A program made the translations under genes and the position numbers. Positions 25,951 through 34,130 of a stretch of DNA of 64,000 nt are shown piece by piece (the first letter of the stretch is position 1; each line of letters begins with the position of its first letter). Under the pieces are notes generated by a model. That model was not told the origin of the DNA. It ran no database searches and worked only from the letters and a program-made list of their open reading frames with translations. Source of the DNA: Streptomyces sp. RerS4 (GTDB lineage: Bacteria > Actinomycetota > Actinomycetes > Streptomycetales > Streptomycetaceae); contig NZ_CP097322.1 of the NCBI RefSeq assembly GCF_023515955.1, positions 2,110,001 through 2,174,000 of the forward strand. The letters are read 5' to 3'.

Positions 25951-26979
25951 TCAGCCGAAGAAGACGCCGACCTCCGCGTACAGCGCCGGGTCCACCGTCT
26001 TGAGCCTCGCCGTGGCCTCGGCGATCGGCACCCGGACGATGTCCGTCCCCTTCAGCGCGACCATCTTGCCGAAGTCGCCGTCGCGCACCGCGTCGATCGC
26101 GTGCAGCCCGAAGCGGGTGGCCAGCCAGCGGTCGAAGGCGCTCGGGGTGCCGCCGCGCTGGACGTGCCCGAGGACCGTCGTACGGGCCTCCTTGCCGGTG
26201 CGCTCCTCGATCTCCTTGGCCAGCCACTCGCCGACGCCCGAGAGACGGACGTGTCCGAAGGAGTCCTTGGTGGCGTCCTTGAGGACCATCTCGCCGTCGG
26301 TGGGCATCGCGCCCTCGGCGACCACCACGATCGGCGCGTAGCTCGCCTTGAACCGGGAGGTCACCCAGGCGCAGACCTTGTCGATGTCGAAGCGCTGCTC
26401 GGGGATGAGGATGACGTTGGCCCCGCCGGCCAGCCCCGAGTGCAGGGCGATCCAGCCCGCGTGGCGTCCCATCACCTCCACGACCAGGACCCGCATGTGC
26501 GACTCGGCGGTGGTGTGCAGCCGGTCGATGGCCTCGGTCGCGATGCCGACGGCCGTGTCGAAGCCGAAGGTGTAGTCGGTGGCCGACAGGTCGTTGTCGA
26601 TGGTCTTCGGCACGCCGACGCACGGGATGCCGTACTCCTCGTACAGGCGTGCGGCCACGCCGAGGGTGTCCTCGCCGCCGATCGCGATGAGCGCGTCGAC
26701 CTCGTACTTGGCGAGGTTCTCCTTGATCTCGCGAACCCCGTGTTCCGTCTTGAAGGGGTTGGTGCGCGAGGAGCCGAGGATGGTGCCGCCGCGGGGCAGG
26801 ATGCCCCGGACGGTGGGGATGTCGAGGGGGACGGCGTCCCCCTCGATCGGTCCGCGCCAGCCGTCCTTGAAACCGAGGAACGTGTATCCGTACTCCTGGA
26901 CGCCCTTGCGGACGACGCCCCTGATCACCGCGTTGAGCCCGGGGCAGTCGCCGCCGCCCGTGAGCACTCCGACCTTCAT
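25951..26979 (-). CDS. pfkA: 6-phosphofructokinase with pyrophosphate-type active-site residues
   Basis: 342 residues, ATG preceded by AAGGGAGA. It phosphorylates fructose 6-phosphate. The nucleotide/phosphate site starts VGVLTGGGDCPGLNAVIRG. The residues that separate ATP from PPi enzymes read GGED (D104, E. coli numbering also 104) and PKTIDND (K125, equal to E. coli position 124). D104 with K124 is the pattern of PPi-dependent enzymes such as that of Amycolatopsis methanolica, whereas ATP enzymes have G104. The catalytic Asp (TIDND) and the substrate motif MGRHAGW are present. The neighbour is the D-lactate-dehydrogenase-like gene. Confidence 0.92.
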   Translation of the reverse strand: MKVGVLTGGGDCPGLNAVIRGVVRKGVQEYGYTFLGFKDGWRGPIEGDAVPLDIPTVRGILPRGGTILGSSRTNPFKTEHGVREIKENLAKYEVDALIAIGGEDTLGVAARLYEEYGIPCVGVPKTIDNDLSATDYTFGFDTAVGIATEAIDRLHTTAESHMRVLVVEVMGRHAGWIALHSGLAGGANVILIPEQRFDIDKVCAWVTSRFKASYAPIVVVAEGAMPTDGEMVLKDATKDSFGHVRLSGVGEWLAKEIEERTGKEARTTVLGHVQRGGTPSAFDRWLATRFGLHAIDAVRDGDFGKMVALKGTDIVRVPIAEATARLKTVDPALYAEVGVFFG

Positions 26980-27132
26980 GGAATCTCCCTTCGCCATGAC
27001 GGTCACGCTAGTGGTGACGCAGGTCACAGCAAGGGCCCTGAAGTAGCCAATTCCGGTGGAACCGCGAGGTGTTGCTTTCACGCGTTCACTCGTACGAGGC
27101 CATGCGCGGTCGGGGCCGGCGCGCCCTCGGCG

Positions 27133-27804
27133 CTACGCGTCGTCGAGGCCCCGCTCTATGGCGTACCGGACGAGCTCCACCCGGTTGTGCAGCTGGAGTT
27201 TGCCGAGCGTGTTCTGCACGTGGTTCTGCACCGTGCGGTGCGAGATGACCAGGCGCTCCGCGATCTGCTTGTACGAGAGCCCCTTGGCCACCAGCCGCAG
27301 CACCTCGGTCTCGCGGTCGGTCAGCCGGGGGGCCTTCGGCTCGTCGGGGGCGGCGGGCGTCGGGTCGCCGGCCAGCCGGCGGTACTCGCCGAGGACGAGA
27401 CCGGCCAGGCCCGGGGTGAACACCGGGTCGCCGGCGGCGGTGCGGCGGACCGCGTCGATCAGTTCCTCGGCGCCGGCCGACTTCAGCAGGTAGCCGGTGG
27501 CGCCGGACTTCACCGCCTCCAGGACGTCGGCGTGCTCCCCGCTGGCCGACAGGACGAGCACCCTCAGCGTCGGGTCGGCGCCGACCAGCTCCTTGCAGAC
27601 CTGCACGCCGGGCATGCCGGGCAGGTTCAGGTCGAGGACCAGGACCCGCGGGGCGGCGGCGCGGGCCCGGCGGACCGCCTCCGGGCCGTCCCCGGCCGTG
27701 GCCACCACGTCGAAGCCGGCGGCGGCCAGGTCGCGGGCCACCGCGTCCCGCCACATCGGGTGGTCGTCGACCACCATCACCTTGATCTCGTGCGGCTCGG
27801 TCAC
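27133..27804 (-). CDS. macR: LuxR-type response regulator MacR
   Basis: 223 residues. The receiver domain has the acidic pair VVDDH (D13, D14), the phospho-acceptor D58 in VLVLDLNLPGM, and the conserved Lys in GYLLKSAGAEEL. The C-terminal LuxR/NarL helix-turn-helix runs LTDRETEVLRLVAKGLSYKQIAERLVISHRTVQNHV. It overlaps the kinase gene by 4 bp (GTGA). Sequence and position fit the MacRS pair (SCO2120/2121 in S. coelicolor), reported as a pleiotropic regulator of membrane-protein genes and morphogenesis. The symbol rests on this recollection. Confidence 0.88.
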   Translation of the reverse strand: MTEPHEIKVMVVDDHPMWRDAVARDLAAAGFDVVATAGDGPEAVRRARAAAPRVLVLDLNLPGMPGVQVCKELVGADPTLRVLVLSASGEHADVLEAVKSGATGYLLKSAGAEELIDAVRRTAAGDPVFTPGLAGLVLGEYRRLAGDPTPAAPDEPKAPRLTDRETEVLRLVAKGLSYKQIAERLVISHRTVQNHVQNTLGKLQLHNRVELVRYAIERGLDDA

Positions 27805-29021
27805 TGGGTTCTCCCCCTCGGTACTTTCAGTTCCACTTCGGTGCCCTGTCCGGGGACGGACACCAGCTCGGCGGTGCCGCCGAGGTCACGCAGCCGGCCG
27901 CGGATGGACAGGGCCACGCCCATGCGCCCCTCCCCCTCCGCCTGGTCCAGCCGCCCGGCCGGGATGCCGGGACCGTCGTCGCGTACGGTCACGATCACCT
28001 CGTCGCCCCAGTCCTCGACCAGGATCCAGGCACGGGCGCCCTCCCCGGCGTGCTTGCGCACGTTGTCCAACGCCGCCCCGACCGCCGCCGCCAACTCCCG
28101 CGCGGCGGGCACCGGCAGCGGTACGGGCGTGCCCGGTTCGGCGAAGCTCACCCGCGAGCCGGCGTGCGGGGCAAGGAGGGACCGTAGGTCCAACTCGCCC
28201 TCGTCGGCGCCGGGCTCCTCCACCTCGTAGCTGTCCACCAGCGCGCCGAGCGACTCGTCGCGCGAGACCCGCGAGGGGTGCACCAGGCCGCTGGAGACCA
28301 GCGTGCGCAGCGCCACCTCCTGTTCCCCTGCCATCCGGCCGAGTTCGGCGGCCTCGCCGCCCAGTTCGGTGCCGCGCCGCTGGACCATGGCGAGGACCTG
28401 GAGGACCCCGTCGTGGATGTCGCGGGCGAGGCGTTCGCGTTCGCGGGTGGCGGCCTCGATCTCCAGGGCGCGGGCGAGGGTCGCCTCACTGGCGCGGGCG
28501 ACCTCGACGACGTAGCCGATGGCGATGGAGGCGACCCAGACCAGCAGGACGTTGTGCAGGGTGTCGCGGGTCGGGTCGCCGCCGTGGACGACGAGGTTGG
28601 CGGCGGCCACGAACGTCGAGGCGAAGCCGGCCCAGCGCCAGCCGCCCTTGAGGGCGAAGGCGAGGACCGAGCCGGCCGTCCAGATGGTGGGGAGGGTGGG
28701 GCCGCCGGCGGCGATCCGCTCCTGGGTGTCCGCGAGCGGGGTGAGCAGGATGCCGACGACGGCGACGGTGAGGTCGGCGCCGAGGAACCCCTTCGTGCAG
28801 CTCGCGGCGTTCGCCACCCTGCGGTGGGTGGCGAGGGTCCAGACGGCGAGTACGGCCAGGTAGCCGGCGGCCGTCCAGGGGTGGTCGAAGCGGCGGTACG
28901 CGAAAGCGAAGAGGAGTACCGCGTAGACCATGGTGAGCAGTCGGTAGACCGTCAGGGCCCGCCACAGCGGTTGCTCCACCGACATGCGTACGACGCGCTC
29001 GCGCTTCGCCATCTCCCCCAC
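27801..29021 (-). CDS. macS: sensor histidine kinase MacS
   Basis: 406 residues. About five membrane helices (about 24-45, 48-66, 78-95, 112-145 and 157-173) are followed by a HisKA_3 dimerisation helix with H203 in RLARDIHDGVLQVLAMVQRRG and a HATPase domain (ALDNVRKHAG, VRDDGPGIPAGR, GRMGVALSIRGRLRDLGG). This is the NarL-type partner of the overlapping regulator gene. Start codon is uncertain between GTG 29021 and ATG 29012. There is no large extracellular sensor, so it probably senses within or near the membrane. Confidence 0.88.
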   Translation of the reverse strand: MGEMAKRERVVRMSVEQPLWRALTVYRLLTMVYAVLLFAFAYRRFDHPWTAAGYLAVLAVWTLATHRRVANAASCTKGFLGADLTVAVVGILLTPLADTQERIAAGGPTLPTIWTAGSVLAFALKGGWRWAGFASTFVAAANLVVHGGDPTRDTLHNVLLVWVASIAIGYVVEVARASEATLARALEIEAATRERERLARDIHDGVLQVLAMVQRRGTELGGEAAELGRMAGEQEVALRTLVSSGLVHPSRVSRDESLGALVDSYEVEEPGADEGELDLRSLLAPHAGSRVSFAEPGTPVPLPVPAARELAAAVGAALDNVRKHAGEGARAWILVEDWGDEVIVTVRDDGPGIPAGRLDQAEGEGRMGVALSIRGRLRDLGGTAELVSVPGQGTEVELKVPRGRTQ

Positions 29022-29039
29022 CCCCGCGCGCGGCCCGTC

Positions 29040-29807
29040 CTACTCGGTCGGCTCCGCCTTCTCTGCCTTCTCCACCTTGTCGGCCTTCTCGGCCTTGGCC
29101 TTCGCCGCCTTCTCCGCCTTCTCCGCGTCGGCGATCTGGCGTTTGGCGGCCGTGGCGTAGATGTCCACGTACTCCTGGCCGGAAAGCTTCATGATCTCGT
29201 ACATGACCTCGTCGGTCACCGAGCGGAGGATGAAGCGGTCACCCTCCATGCCCTGGTAGCGGCTGAAGTCCAGCGGCTTGCCGATCCGGATGCCCGGACG
29301 CATCAGCTTCGGGACCACCTTGCCGGGCGGCTGGATCTTCTCGGTGTCGATCATCGCGACGGGGATCACCGGGGCGCCGGTGGCGAGCGCCACCCGGGCC
29401 AGCCCGCCGGGCTTGCCGCGGTAGAGCCGACCGTCGGGCGAACGGGTCCCCTCGGGGTAGATGCCGAAGAGCTCCCCGCGCTCGATGACGTCGATACCGC
29501 TCTTGATGGCGGCCTCGCCGGCGCCGCGCGCGCCGGAGCGGTCCACCGGGAGCTGGCCGACGCCCTTGAAGAAGGCGGCCGTCAGCTTGCCCTTGACCCC
29601 GGGGGAGGTGAAGTACTCGGCCTTCGCGATGAAGGTCACCTTCCGGTCCAGCACGGCCGGCAGGAAGAAGGAGTCCGAGAAGGACAGGTGGTTGCTCGCG
29701 AGGATCGCCGGCCCCTCCGCGGGAATGTTTTCGAGGCCCTCCACCCACGGCCTGAAGGCGAGCTTCAGGGACCCGCCGATGGAGAACTTCATTGCGCCGT
29801 AGATCAA
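29040..29807 (-). CDS. lysophospholipid / 1-acylglycerol-3-phosphate acyltransferase (PlsC family)
   Basis: 255 residues. Motif I is NHLSFSDSFF (catalytic His and Asp), motif III is FGIYPEGTRSPDGRLYRGKPG, and VIPVAM is the fourth block. The enzyme transfers fatty acyl groups to lysophosphatidate or related lysolipids at the membrane. The C-terminus is an extended Lys/Glu/Ala coiled coil (about 215-255: ADAEKAEKAAKAKAEKADK), absent from most PlsC proteins. A TTG at 29807 is used; ATG 29792 is the alternative. It is transcribed toward macS, 18 bp apart. Confidence 0.88.
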   Translation of the reverse strand: MIYGAMKFSIGGSLKLAFRPWVEGLENIPAEGPAILASNHLSFSDSFFLPAVLDRKVTFIAKAEYFTSPGVKGKLTAAFFKGVGQLPVDRSGARGAGEAAIKSGIDVIERGELFGIYPEGTRSPDGRLYRGKPGGLARVALATGAPVIPVAMIDTEKIQPPGKVVPKLMRPGIRIGKPLDFSRYQGMEGDRFILRSVTDEVMYEIMKLSGQEYVDIYATAAKRQIADAEKAEKAAKAKAEKADKVEKAEKAEPTE

Positions 29808-29959
29808 CTCGAAAGCCTTCCTGTGTCTGTCGAACAGACCATATCCCCTGGCTCCGCCCGGAGCGGCCGACGACCCTGGTCGGTACCACCCCCGTCGCGT
29901 ACGGTGAAGTCACACAGAGCAACGCACCCCCCACCCCCCGCCCCTCTAAGGAGACCCTG

Positions 29960-30739
29960 GTGCCCGTCCTCCCTGGAGCCGAGCCGTTCCGCCACGAGGG
30001 CGGAGACGTCGGCGTCCTCCTCTGCCACGGCTTCACCGGTTCCCCGCAGTCCCTGCGCCCGTGGGCCGACTACCTCGCCGAGCAGGGCCTGACGGTGTCC
30101 CTCCCGCTGCTGCCCGGACACGGGACGCGCTGGCAGGACATGCAGCTCACCGGCTGGCAGGACTGGTACGCGGAGGTCGACCGCGCGCTGCGGGAGCTGC
30201 TGGACCGGTGCGAGCAGGTGTTCGTCTTCGGGCTGTCGATGGGCGGCGCGCTGACGCTGCGGCTGGCGGCCAAGCACGGGGACGCGATCAGCGGCATCGT
30301 GCTCGTCAACCCGGCCAACAAGGTGCACGACCCGCTGGCCTTCGCCCTTCCGGTGGCCAAGCACTTCGTCCGGTCGACGCCGGGCATCGCCAGCGACATC
30401 GCGAAGCCGGGGTCGGCGGAGGTCGGCTACGACCGGGTCCCGACGCGGGCCGCGCATGCGCTGGTGAAGTTGTTGCAGGTCGTGGACGCGGAGCTGCCGC
30501 AGGTGACGCAGCCGCTGCTGCTGCTGCACAGCCCGCAGGACCACGTCGTTCCGCCGGTCGACTCGGCGCGGATCCTGGCCCGGGTGTCCTCGACGGACGT
30601 CACCGAGACCCTGTTGGAACAGAGCTACCACGTCGCGACGTTGGACTATGACGCGGAGCGGATCTTCGCGGACAGTTTTGCGTTCGTCGGGCGGCTCGCA
30701 CAGAGCGTCGGCAGGGAGGGGGCGGCCAGCGGTGGCTGA
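29960..30739 (+). CDS. alpha/beta-hydrolase, carboxylesterase
   Basis: 259 residues. The GTG at 29960 is chosen because AAGGAG lies 7 bp upstream. The hydrolase fold is clear: VLLCHGFTGSPQSLRPWADYLAEQGLTVSLPLLPGHGT (oxyanion loop), nucleophile Ser in FGLSMGGALTLRLA, acid Asp in LLLHSPQDHVVPP, and His in SYHVATLD. It resembles the Est30/YvaK carboxylesterases (monoacylglycerol-lipase-like). The PlsC gene is divergent on the other side, so a lipid-related role is possible. The next gene overlaps its end by 8 bp. Confidence 0.88.
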   Translation: MPVLPGAEPFRHEGGDVGVLLCHGFTGSPQSLRPWADYLAEQGLTVSLPLLPGHGTRWQDMQLTGWQDWYAEVDRALRELLDRCEQVFVFGLSMGGALTLRLAAKHGDAISGIVLVNPANKVHDPLAFALPVAKHFVRSTPGIASDIAKPGSAEVGYDRVPTRAAHALVKLLQVVDAELPQVTQPLLLLHSPQDHVVPPVDSARILARVSSTDVTETLLEQSYHVATLDYDAERIFADSFAFVGRLAQSVGREGAASGG

Positions 30740-31283
30740 GCAGGAGGAGCCGTCCGGGGGCGTTCCCCCGCTGGACGAGGAGGCGGCGTGGGCCGCGATC
30801 GTCGCCGGGTACGGGCAGGAGCCGCCGGACCCGCCGGGGTCGAGGCCGTTCCGGCCGATCGAGAACCTGATGCTGCCCGAGGAGGACGTGAAGCCGGAGC
30901 CGCCGACTCCGCCGGCACCGCCCGCCCTGGGCAGCTCGGTGGTGTTCGCCCCGGGCGTGGGCGTGGACGGACCCGTGGCGGGCCCGCGCGACCACTCCCT
31001 CGCGGAGCCGAAGGACGAGGACCTGACCTCGGCGGACGAGGGCCACTTCGTCCCGCCGGAGCCGGAGCTGCCGCCTGCGGACACGACGGCGAAGTTCGCG
31101 TGGCTCGCGGTGGTGGGTGGTCCGGTGCTGCTGTTGCTGGCGGTGCTGTTGCAGTGGGACATGACCTGGTGGCTGACCACCCTGGGCATCGGCGGCTTCC
31201 TGGGCGGCTTCGCCACCCTGATCGCCCGCATGTCCCACGACGACGAAGACGACGACGACCCGGGCCGCGGCGCGGTGGTATGA
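30732..31283 (+). CDS. hypothetical membrane protein
   Basis: 183 residues; GTG at 30732 overlaps the esterase stop by 8 bp, so the two are translationally coupled. The first 120 residues are Pro/Glu-rich and probably disordered (EEPSGGVPPLDEEAAWAAIVAGYG). Two membrane helices follow (about 120-140 and 143-163), then an acidic tail, DDEDDDD. It is a conserved Streptomyces-type hypothetical protein whose function I cannot name; coupling suggests it works with the esterase. Confidence 0.75.
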   Translation: MAEQEEPSGGVPPLDEEAAWAAIVAGYGQEPPDPPGSRPFRPIENLMLPEEDVKPEPPTPPAPPALGSSVVFAPGVGVDGPVAGPRDHSLAEPKDEDLTSADEGHFVPPEPELPPADTTAKFAWLAVVGGPVLLLLAVLLQWDMTWWLTTLGIGGFLGGFATLIARMSHDDEDDDDPGRGAVV

Positions 31284-31713
31284 GCCTTTCCCAACGCCCC
31301 GGACTCCGTCCGTCGACCCGCCGGGCGGGGTCCGGGGCCATGGCCGGGGCCCGTCGTGGGATGCCGGTGCACGGGGCCGGCCCACTGCGGGCCGCCCTGC
31401 TTCCCGGGCGACGACACCCCGAGCGCGCCTCCGATCCGGAGCCTCCGTTCCGGCCCTGCCTGGTCGACACGTGGAAGGCCGACCCTCGGCGCATCTACGC
31501 CACCGGCATCTCCAACGGCGCGGACATGTCCTTCAAACTCGCCGTCGAGCTCCCGGGCACGCCGGCAGCGATCGCCCCGGTCAGCGGCGGCTGCATCGGC
31601 ACGGCCGCGGAGAATCCGGCGTACGTACCGAAAACCCTGGCCTGGGCTGCGAGCCGGGTGGACCCGAAACGGTCACGGGCGTCGGGAGCCCGGCATGATC
31701 CACAAGACACGGC
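31284..31713 (+). pseudogene. PHB-depolymerase-family esterase remnant
   Basis: About 31440-31660 encodes a fragment without start or end, CLVDTWKADPRRIYATG then SNGADMSFKLAVELPG and AAIAPVSGGCIG. This is the central block of LpqC/PHB-depolymerase esterases, including the GxSxG nucleophile (G-I-S-N-G). Upstream oxyanion-loop and downstream Asp/His regions are missing. The rest of this 430-bp gap has no gene. It is a decayed gene between the membrane protein and the convergent EEP gene. Confidence 0.65.
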
Positions 31714-32463
31714 CTAGGTCGGCGCCGGGAGGCGGAGGGTGGCCAGGACCGGGAGGTGGTCGGTGGCGGTGTGGAGGTCCGCGGGGGACAGGCCCGGGAG
31801 GGCCGTGGGGACGCCGCAGGTCAGGACTTCGACGCCTGGCGAGGCGAACACCGCGTCGATCCGGGCCGACGGGGCCACCGCCGGGAAGGTGTCGGCGCCG
31901 CCCCACGGGGACACCGTCCAGCAGTCCTGGAGGGTGGAGGAGAGGCGGGTGAACGCCGGGCCGCCCGAAGGCTCGTTCACGTCGGCCGCGACGATCGCGT
32001 ACGGCGCGTCCAGCGCCGCCGCCTTTTCCAGCAGCCGCTCCGCCTGGGCGAGCCGCTCCGTGCGGTCCAGTGACAGGTGCGCGCTGATCGCGCCGACCCG
32101 CGCCGCGCCGAAGCGGACCACGGCCGTGGCGAAGCCGCGCCGGTGGAGCCCGGGGCGCAGCGGGAGCAGGACGTCCTCGGTGCGTTCCACGAAGGCGCGT
32201 AGCGAGCACAGCAGCAGCGGGCCCGCTGCCGTGGCGCCGCCGCTCAGCACCACCAGGTCCGTCTTCGCCGCCAGCCGGGCCGCGTGCTTGCGCCAGCGGA
32301 AGAAGCGCGGGGCCTCCTGGATGAACACCAGGTCGGGCGCGCACGCGCGGATCACCCTCGCCAGCGCCTCCTCGTCGTCGCGCAGCGAGCGGATGTTGTA
32401 GCTGAGGGCCCGGATCACGGCTGAACCGTCGGGCTCCGTGCGGGAGTTCGGCAGTATGCGCAT
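31714..32463 (-). CDS. endonuclease/exonuclease/phosphatase (EEP) family protein
   Basis: 249 residues (ATG at 32463; 32475 is an alternative). EEP motifs are RALSYNIRSL (metal-binding Asn), LVFIQEAPRFF (Glu), ISAHLSLDR (His), IVAADVNEPS (catalytic Asp/Asn), and the final TDHLPVLATLRL (Asp-His). Members cleave phosphodiesters in nucleic acids or phospho-inositides. There is no signal peptide, so it is probably cytosolic. It lies 68 bp downstream of glkA in the same direction. The substrate is not predictable. Confidence 0.85.
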   Translation of the reverse strand: MRILPNSRTEPDGSAVIRALSYNIRSLRDDEEALARVIRACAPDLVFIQEAPRFFRWRKHAARLAAKTDLVVLSGGATAAGPLLLCSLRAFVERTEDVLLPLRPGLHRRGFATAVVRFGAARVGAISAHLSLDRTERLAQAERLLEKAAALDAPYAIVAADVNEPSGGPAFTRLSSTLQDCWTVSPWGGADTFPAVAPSARIDAVFASPGVEVLTCGVPTALPGLSPADLHTATDHLPVLATLRLPAPT

Positions 32464-32531
32464 GCCCCGCAACATATGCGGCCGCCCGCCGCTCCCCCAG
32501 GGGGCGCGACGGGCGGCCGGGAAAGCGGAAA

Positions 32532-33473
32532 TCAGCCCTGGCGGGCCAGGTCCGCCGCGCCGACGAGTCCGGCCTTGCCGCCGAGCTGCGCGGCCAGCAC
32601 CTGCGCGTGCGGGCGCCACGCGCCGCCGACCAGCCAGCGCTTGAAGGACTTGCGGATCGGGTCGAGGACCAGGTCGCCCTCGTCGGAGACCCCGCCGCCG
32701 ACGATGAACGCCGACGGGTCGAAGAGGGACGCCAGGTCCGCGAGGCCGGCGCCCGCCCAGCGGGCCAGCTCGCGGAAGGCGTCGATGGCCACCAGGTCAC
32801 CGGCGCGCGCCGCGGCGCTGATGTGCTTGCCCTCGATGCCGTCGGGGGTGCCGTCGCCGAGCCCGAGGAGGATCGTCGCGTTCTCGGGCGTCGCGTTGGC
32901 GCGCTGCTTCGCGTAGCGGACGAGGGCGCGCCCGGAGGCGTACTGCTCCCAGCAGCCCTGGCTGCCGCAGCCGCACAGCAGGCCGTCGGGGACGACCCGG
33001 ATGTGGCCGAATTCGGCGGCGACGCCGAAGCGGCCGCGGCGCAGTTTGTTGCCGATGATGATGCCGCCGCCGAGGCCGGTGCCGAGGGTGATGCAGATGA
33101 CGTCCTCGTGGCCCTGGCCGGCACCGAAGCGGTACTCGCCCCAGGCCGCGCAGTTCGCGTCGTTCTCCACGACGACGGGCAGGCCGATGCGCTGCTCGAC
33201 CTTGTCCTTGAGCGGCTCGTGGCGCCAGTTGATGTTCGGCGCGAAGAGCACCGTCGCCCGCTTGTCGTCCACGTAGCCGGCGGCGCCGATGCCGACGGCG
33301 TCGATGGTGTGGTTGCTGCTGACCTCGGAGACGGCGGCGCAGATCGCCTCCGTCACGCCGTCCGCGGTCGGCGGGGTGGGCACCTTGTACGTCTCAAGGA
33401 TGGTGCCCTCTTCGTCGACCACGCCGGCCGCGATCTTCGTGCCGCCGATGTCGACGCCGATGGTGAGTCCCAT
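32532..33473 (-). CDS. glkA: ROK-family glucokinase
   Basis: 313 residues. It phosphorylates glucose with ATP, and in Streptomyces it is also required for carbon catabolite repression. N-terminal phosphate site IGVDIGGTKIAAGVVDEEG, catalytic Asp in VENDANCAAWGE, the ROK signature VAAEFGHIRVVPDGLLCGCGSQGCWEQYASGRAL with zinc-binding Cys residues, and FIVGGGVSDEGD identify it. The DUF5304 gene is immediately upstream on the same strand, as in S. coelicolor glkA (SCO2126/2127). Confidence 0.96.
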   Translation of the reverse strand: MGLTIGVDIGGTKIAAGVVDEEGTILETYKVPTPPTADGVTEAICAAVSEVSSNHTIDAVGIGAAGYVDDKRATVLFAPNINWRHEPLKDKVEQRIGLPVVVENDANCAAWGEYRFGAGQGHEDVICITLGTGLGGGIIIGNKLRRGRFGVAAEFGHIRVVPDGLLCGCGSQGCWEQYASGRALVRYAKQRANATPENATILLGLGDGTPDGIEGKHISAAARAGDLVAIDAFRELARWAGAGLADLASLFDPSAFIVGGGVSDEGDLVLDPIRKSFKRWLVGGAWRPHAQVLAAQLGGKAGLVGAADLARQG

Positions 33474-33534
33474 TAGTCCCTCGGTTTCCGGTCAAGCCCC
33501 GCCACGGCCAACCGTACCCGAGGCCGACGGAGGA

Positions 33535-34032
33535 TCAGTCGAGATCGATCCGCTCGGCCGGGCCCGTCCCGGGGTCGTCCGGGCCGTCGCCGCCGTCGTC
33601 GGCGCGGGGCTCGGACCTGCGGGGAGTCGGCGGCCGGTCGCTGGTCCAGCGGCGCTCGTGACCTTCGACGGCGGAGCGGTAGGCGGCCAGCAGTTCGGAG
33701 CCGGCGGCGGCGAGGTGGCCGAAGACCTCGGGGTTGCGCTCGACGACGGGCTGGGCGGCGCTCTTCGCCTGGTTGACGAACTGGCGTACGGCGTCCTGGG
33801 CGGCGGCGCCGAGGAGCGGGTTGTTGAGGGGGGTGTTCAGGGAGGAGACCTTCTCGGCGACGGCCTCGAAGAGCTTGAACAGCTCCTCGGCGGCGCTGCC
33901 CGTGCCGGCTCCCCGGTCCTGCTGTCCGCCCCGGCGGCGTTCCTTCTCGGCGGCGAGGTCCTCGGCGCAGGCCCGCGCCCAGGCGTCGTCGTCGGCGGCG
34001 CGGCCGGTGGGACGGTCGGTGGCCTCGCTCAT
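33535..34032 (-). CDS. DUF5304 protein (SCO2127-like)
   Basis: 165 residues, ATG preceded by AAGGAG. It starts with an acidic/basic WARACAEDLAAEKERRRGG stretch, followed by a helical core SAAEELFKLFEAVAEKVSSLNTPLNNPLLG and AAQDAVRQFVNQAKSAAQPVVERNPEVFGHLAAAGSELLAAYRSAVEGHERRW, and a charged Pro/Asp tail. There is no known catalytic motif. It lies 61 bp upstream of glkA. From memory, SCO2127 has been implicated in glucose uptake, glucokinase activity and catabolite repression, and reported to interact with BldKB. Confidence 0.72.
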   Translation of the reverse strand: MSEATDRPTGRAADDDAWARACAEDLAAEKERRRGGQQDRGAGTGSAAEELFKLFEAVAEKVSSLNTPLNNPLLGAAAQDAVRQFVNQAKSAAQPVVERNPEVFGHLAAAGSELLAAYRSAVEGHERRWTSDRPPTPRRSEPRADDGGDGPDDPGTGPAERIDLD

Positions 34033-34130
34033 CGCGGATTCTCCTTGCGGGGCGTTCGGTGCGGCCGTCTTCGACCTTACCCGAACGGTGGTACGGGTTT
34101 CAGTGGTGCCGGCCCGGGGGGAGGGCGGCG

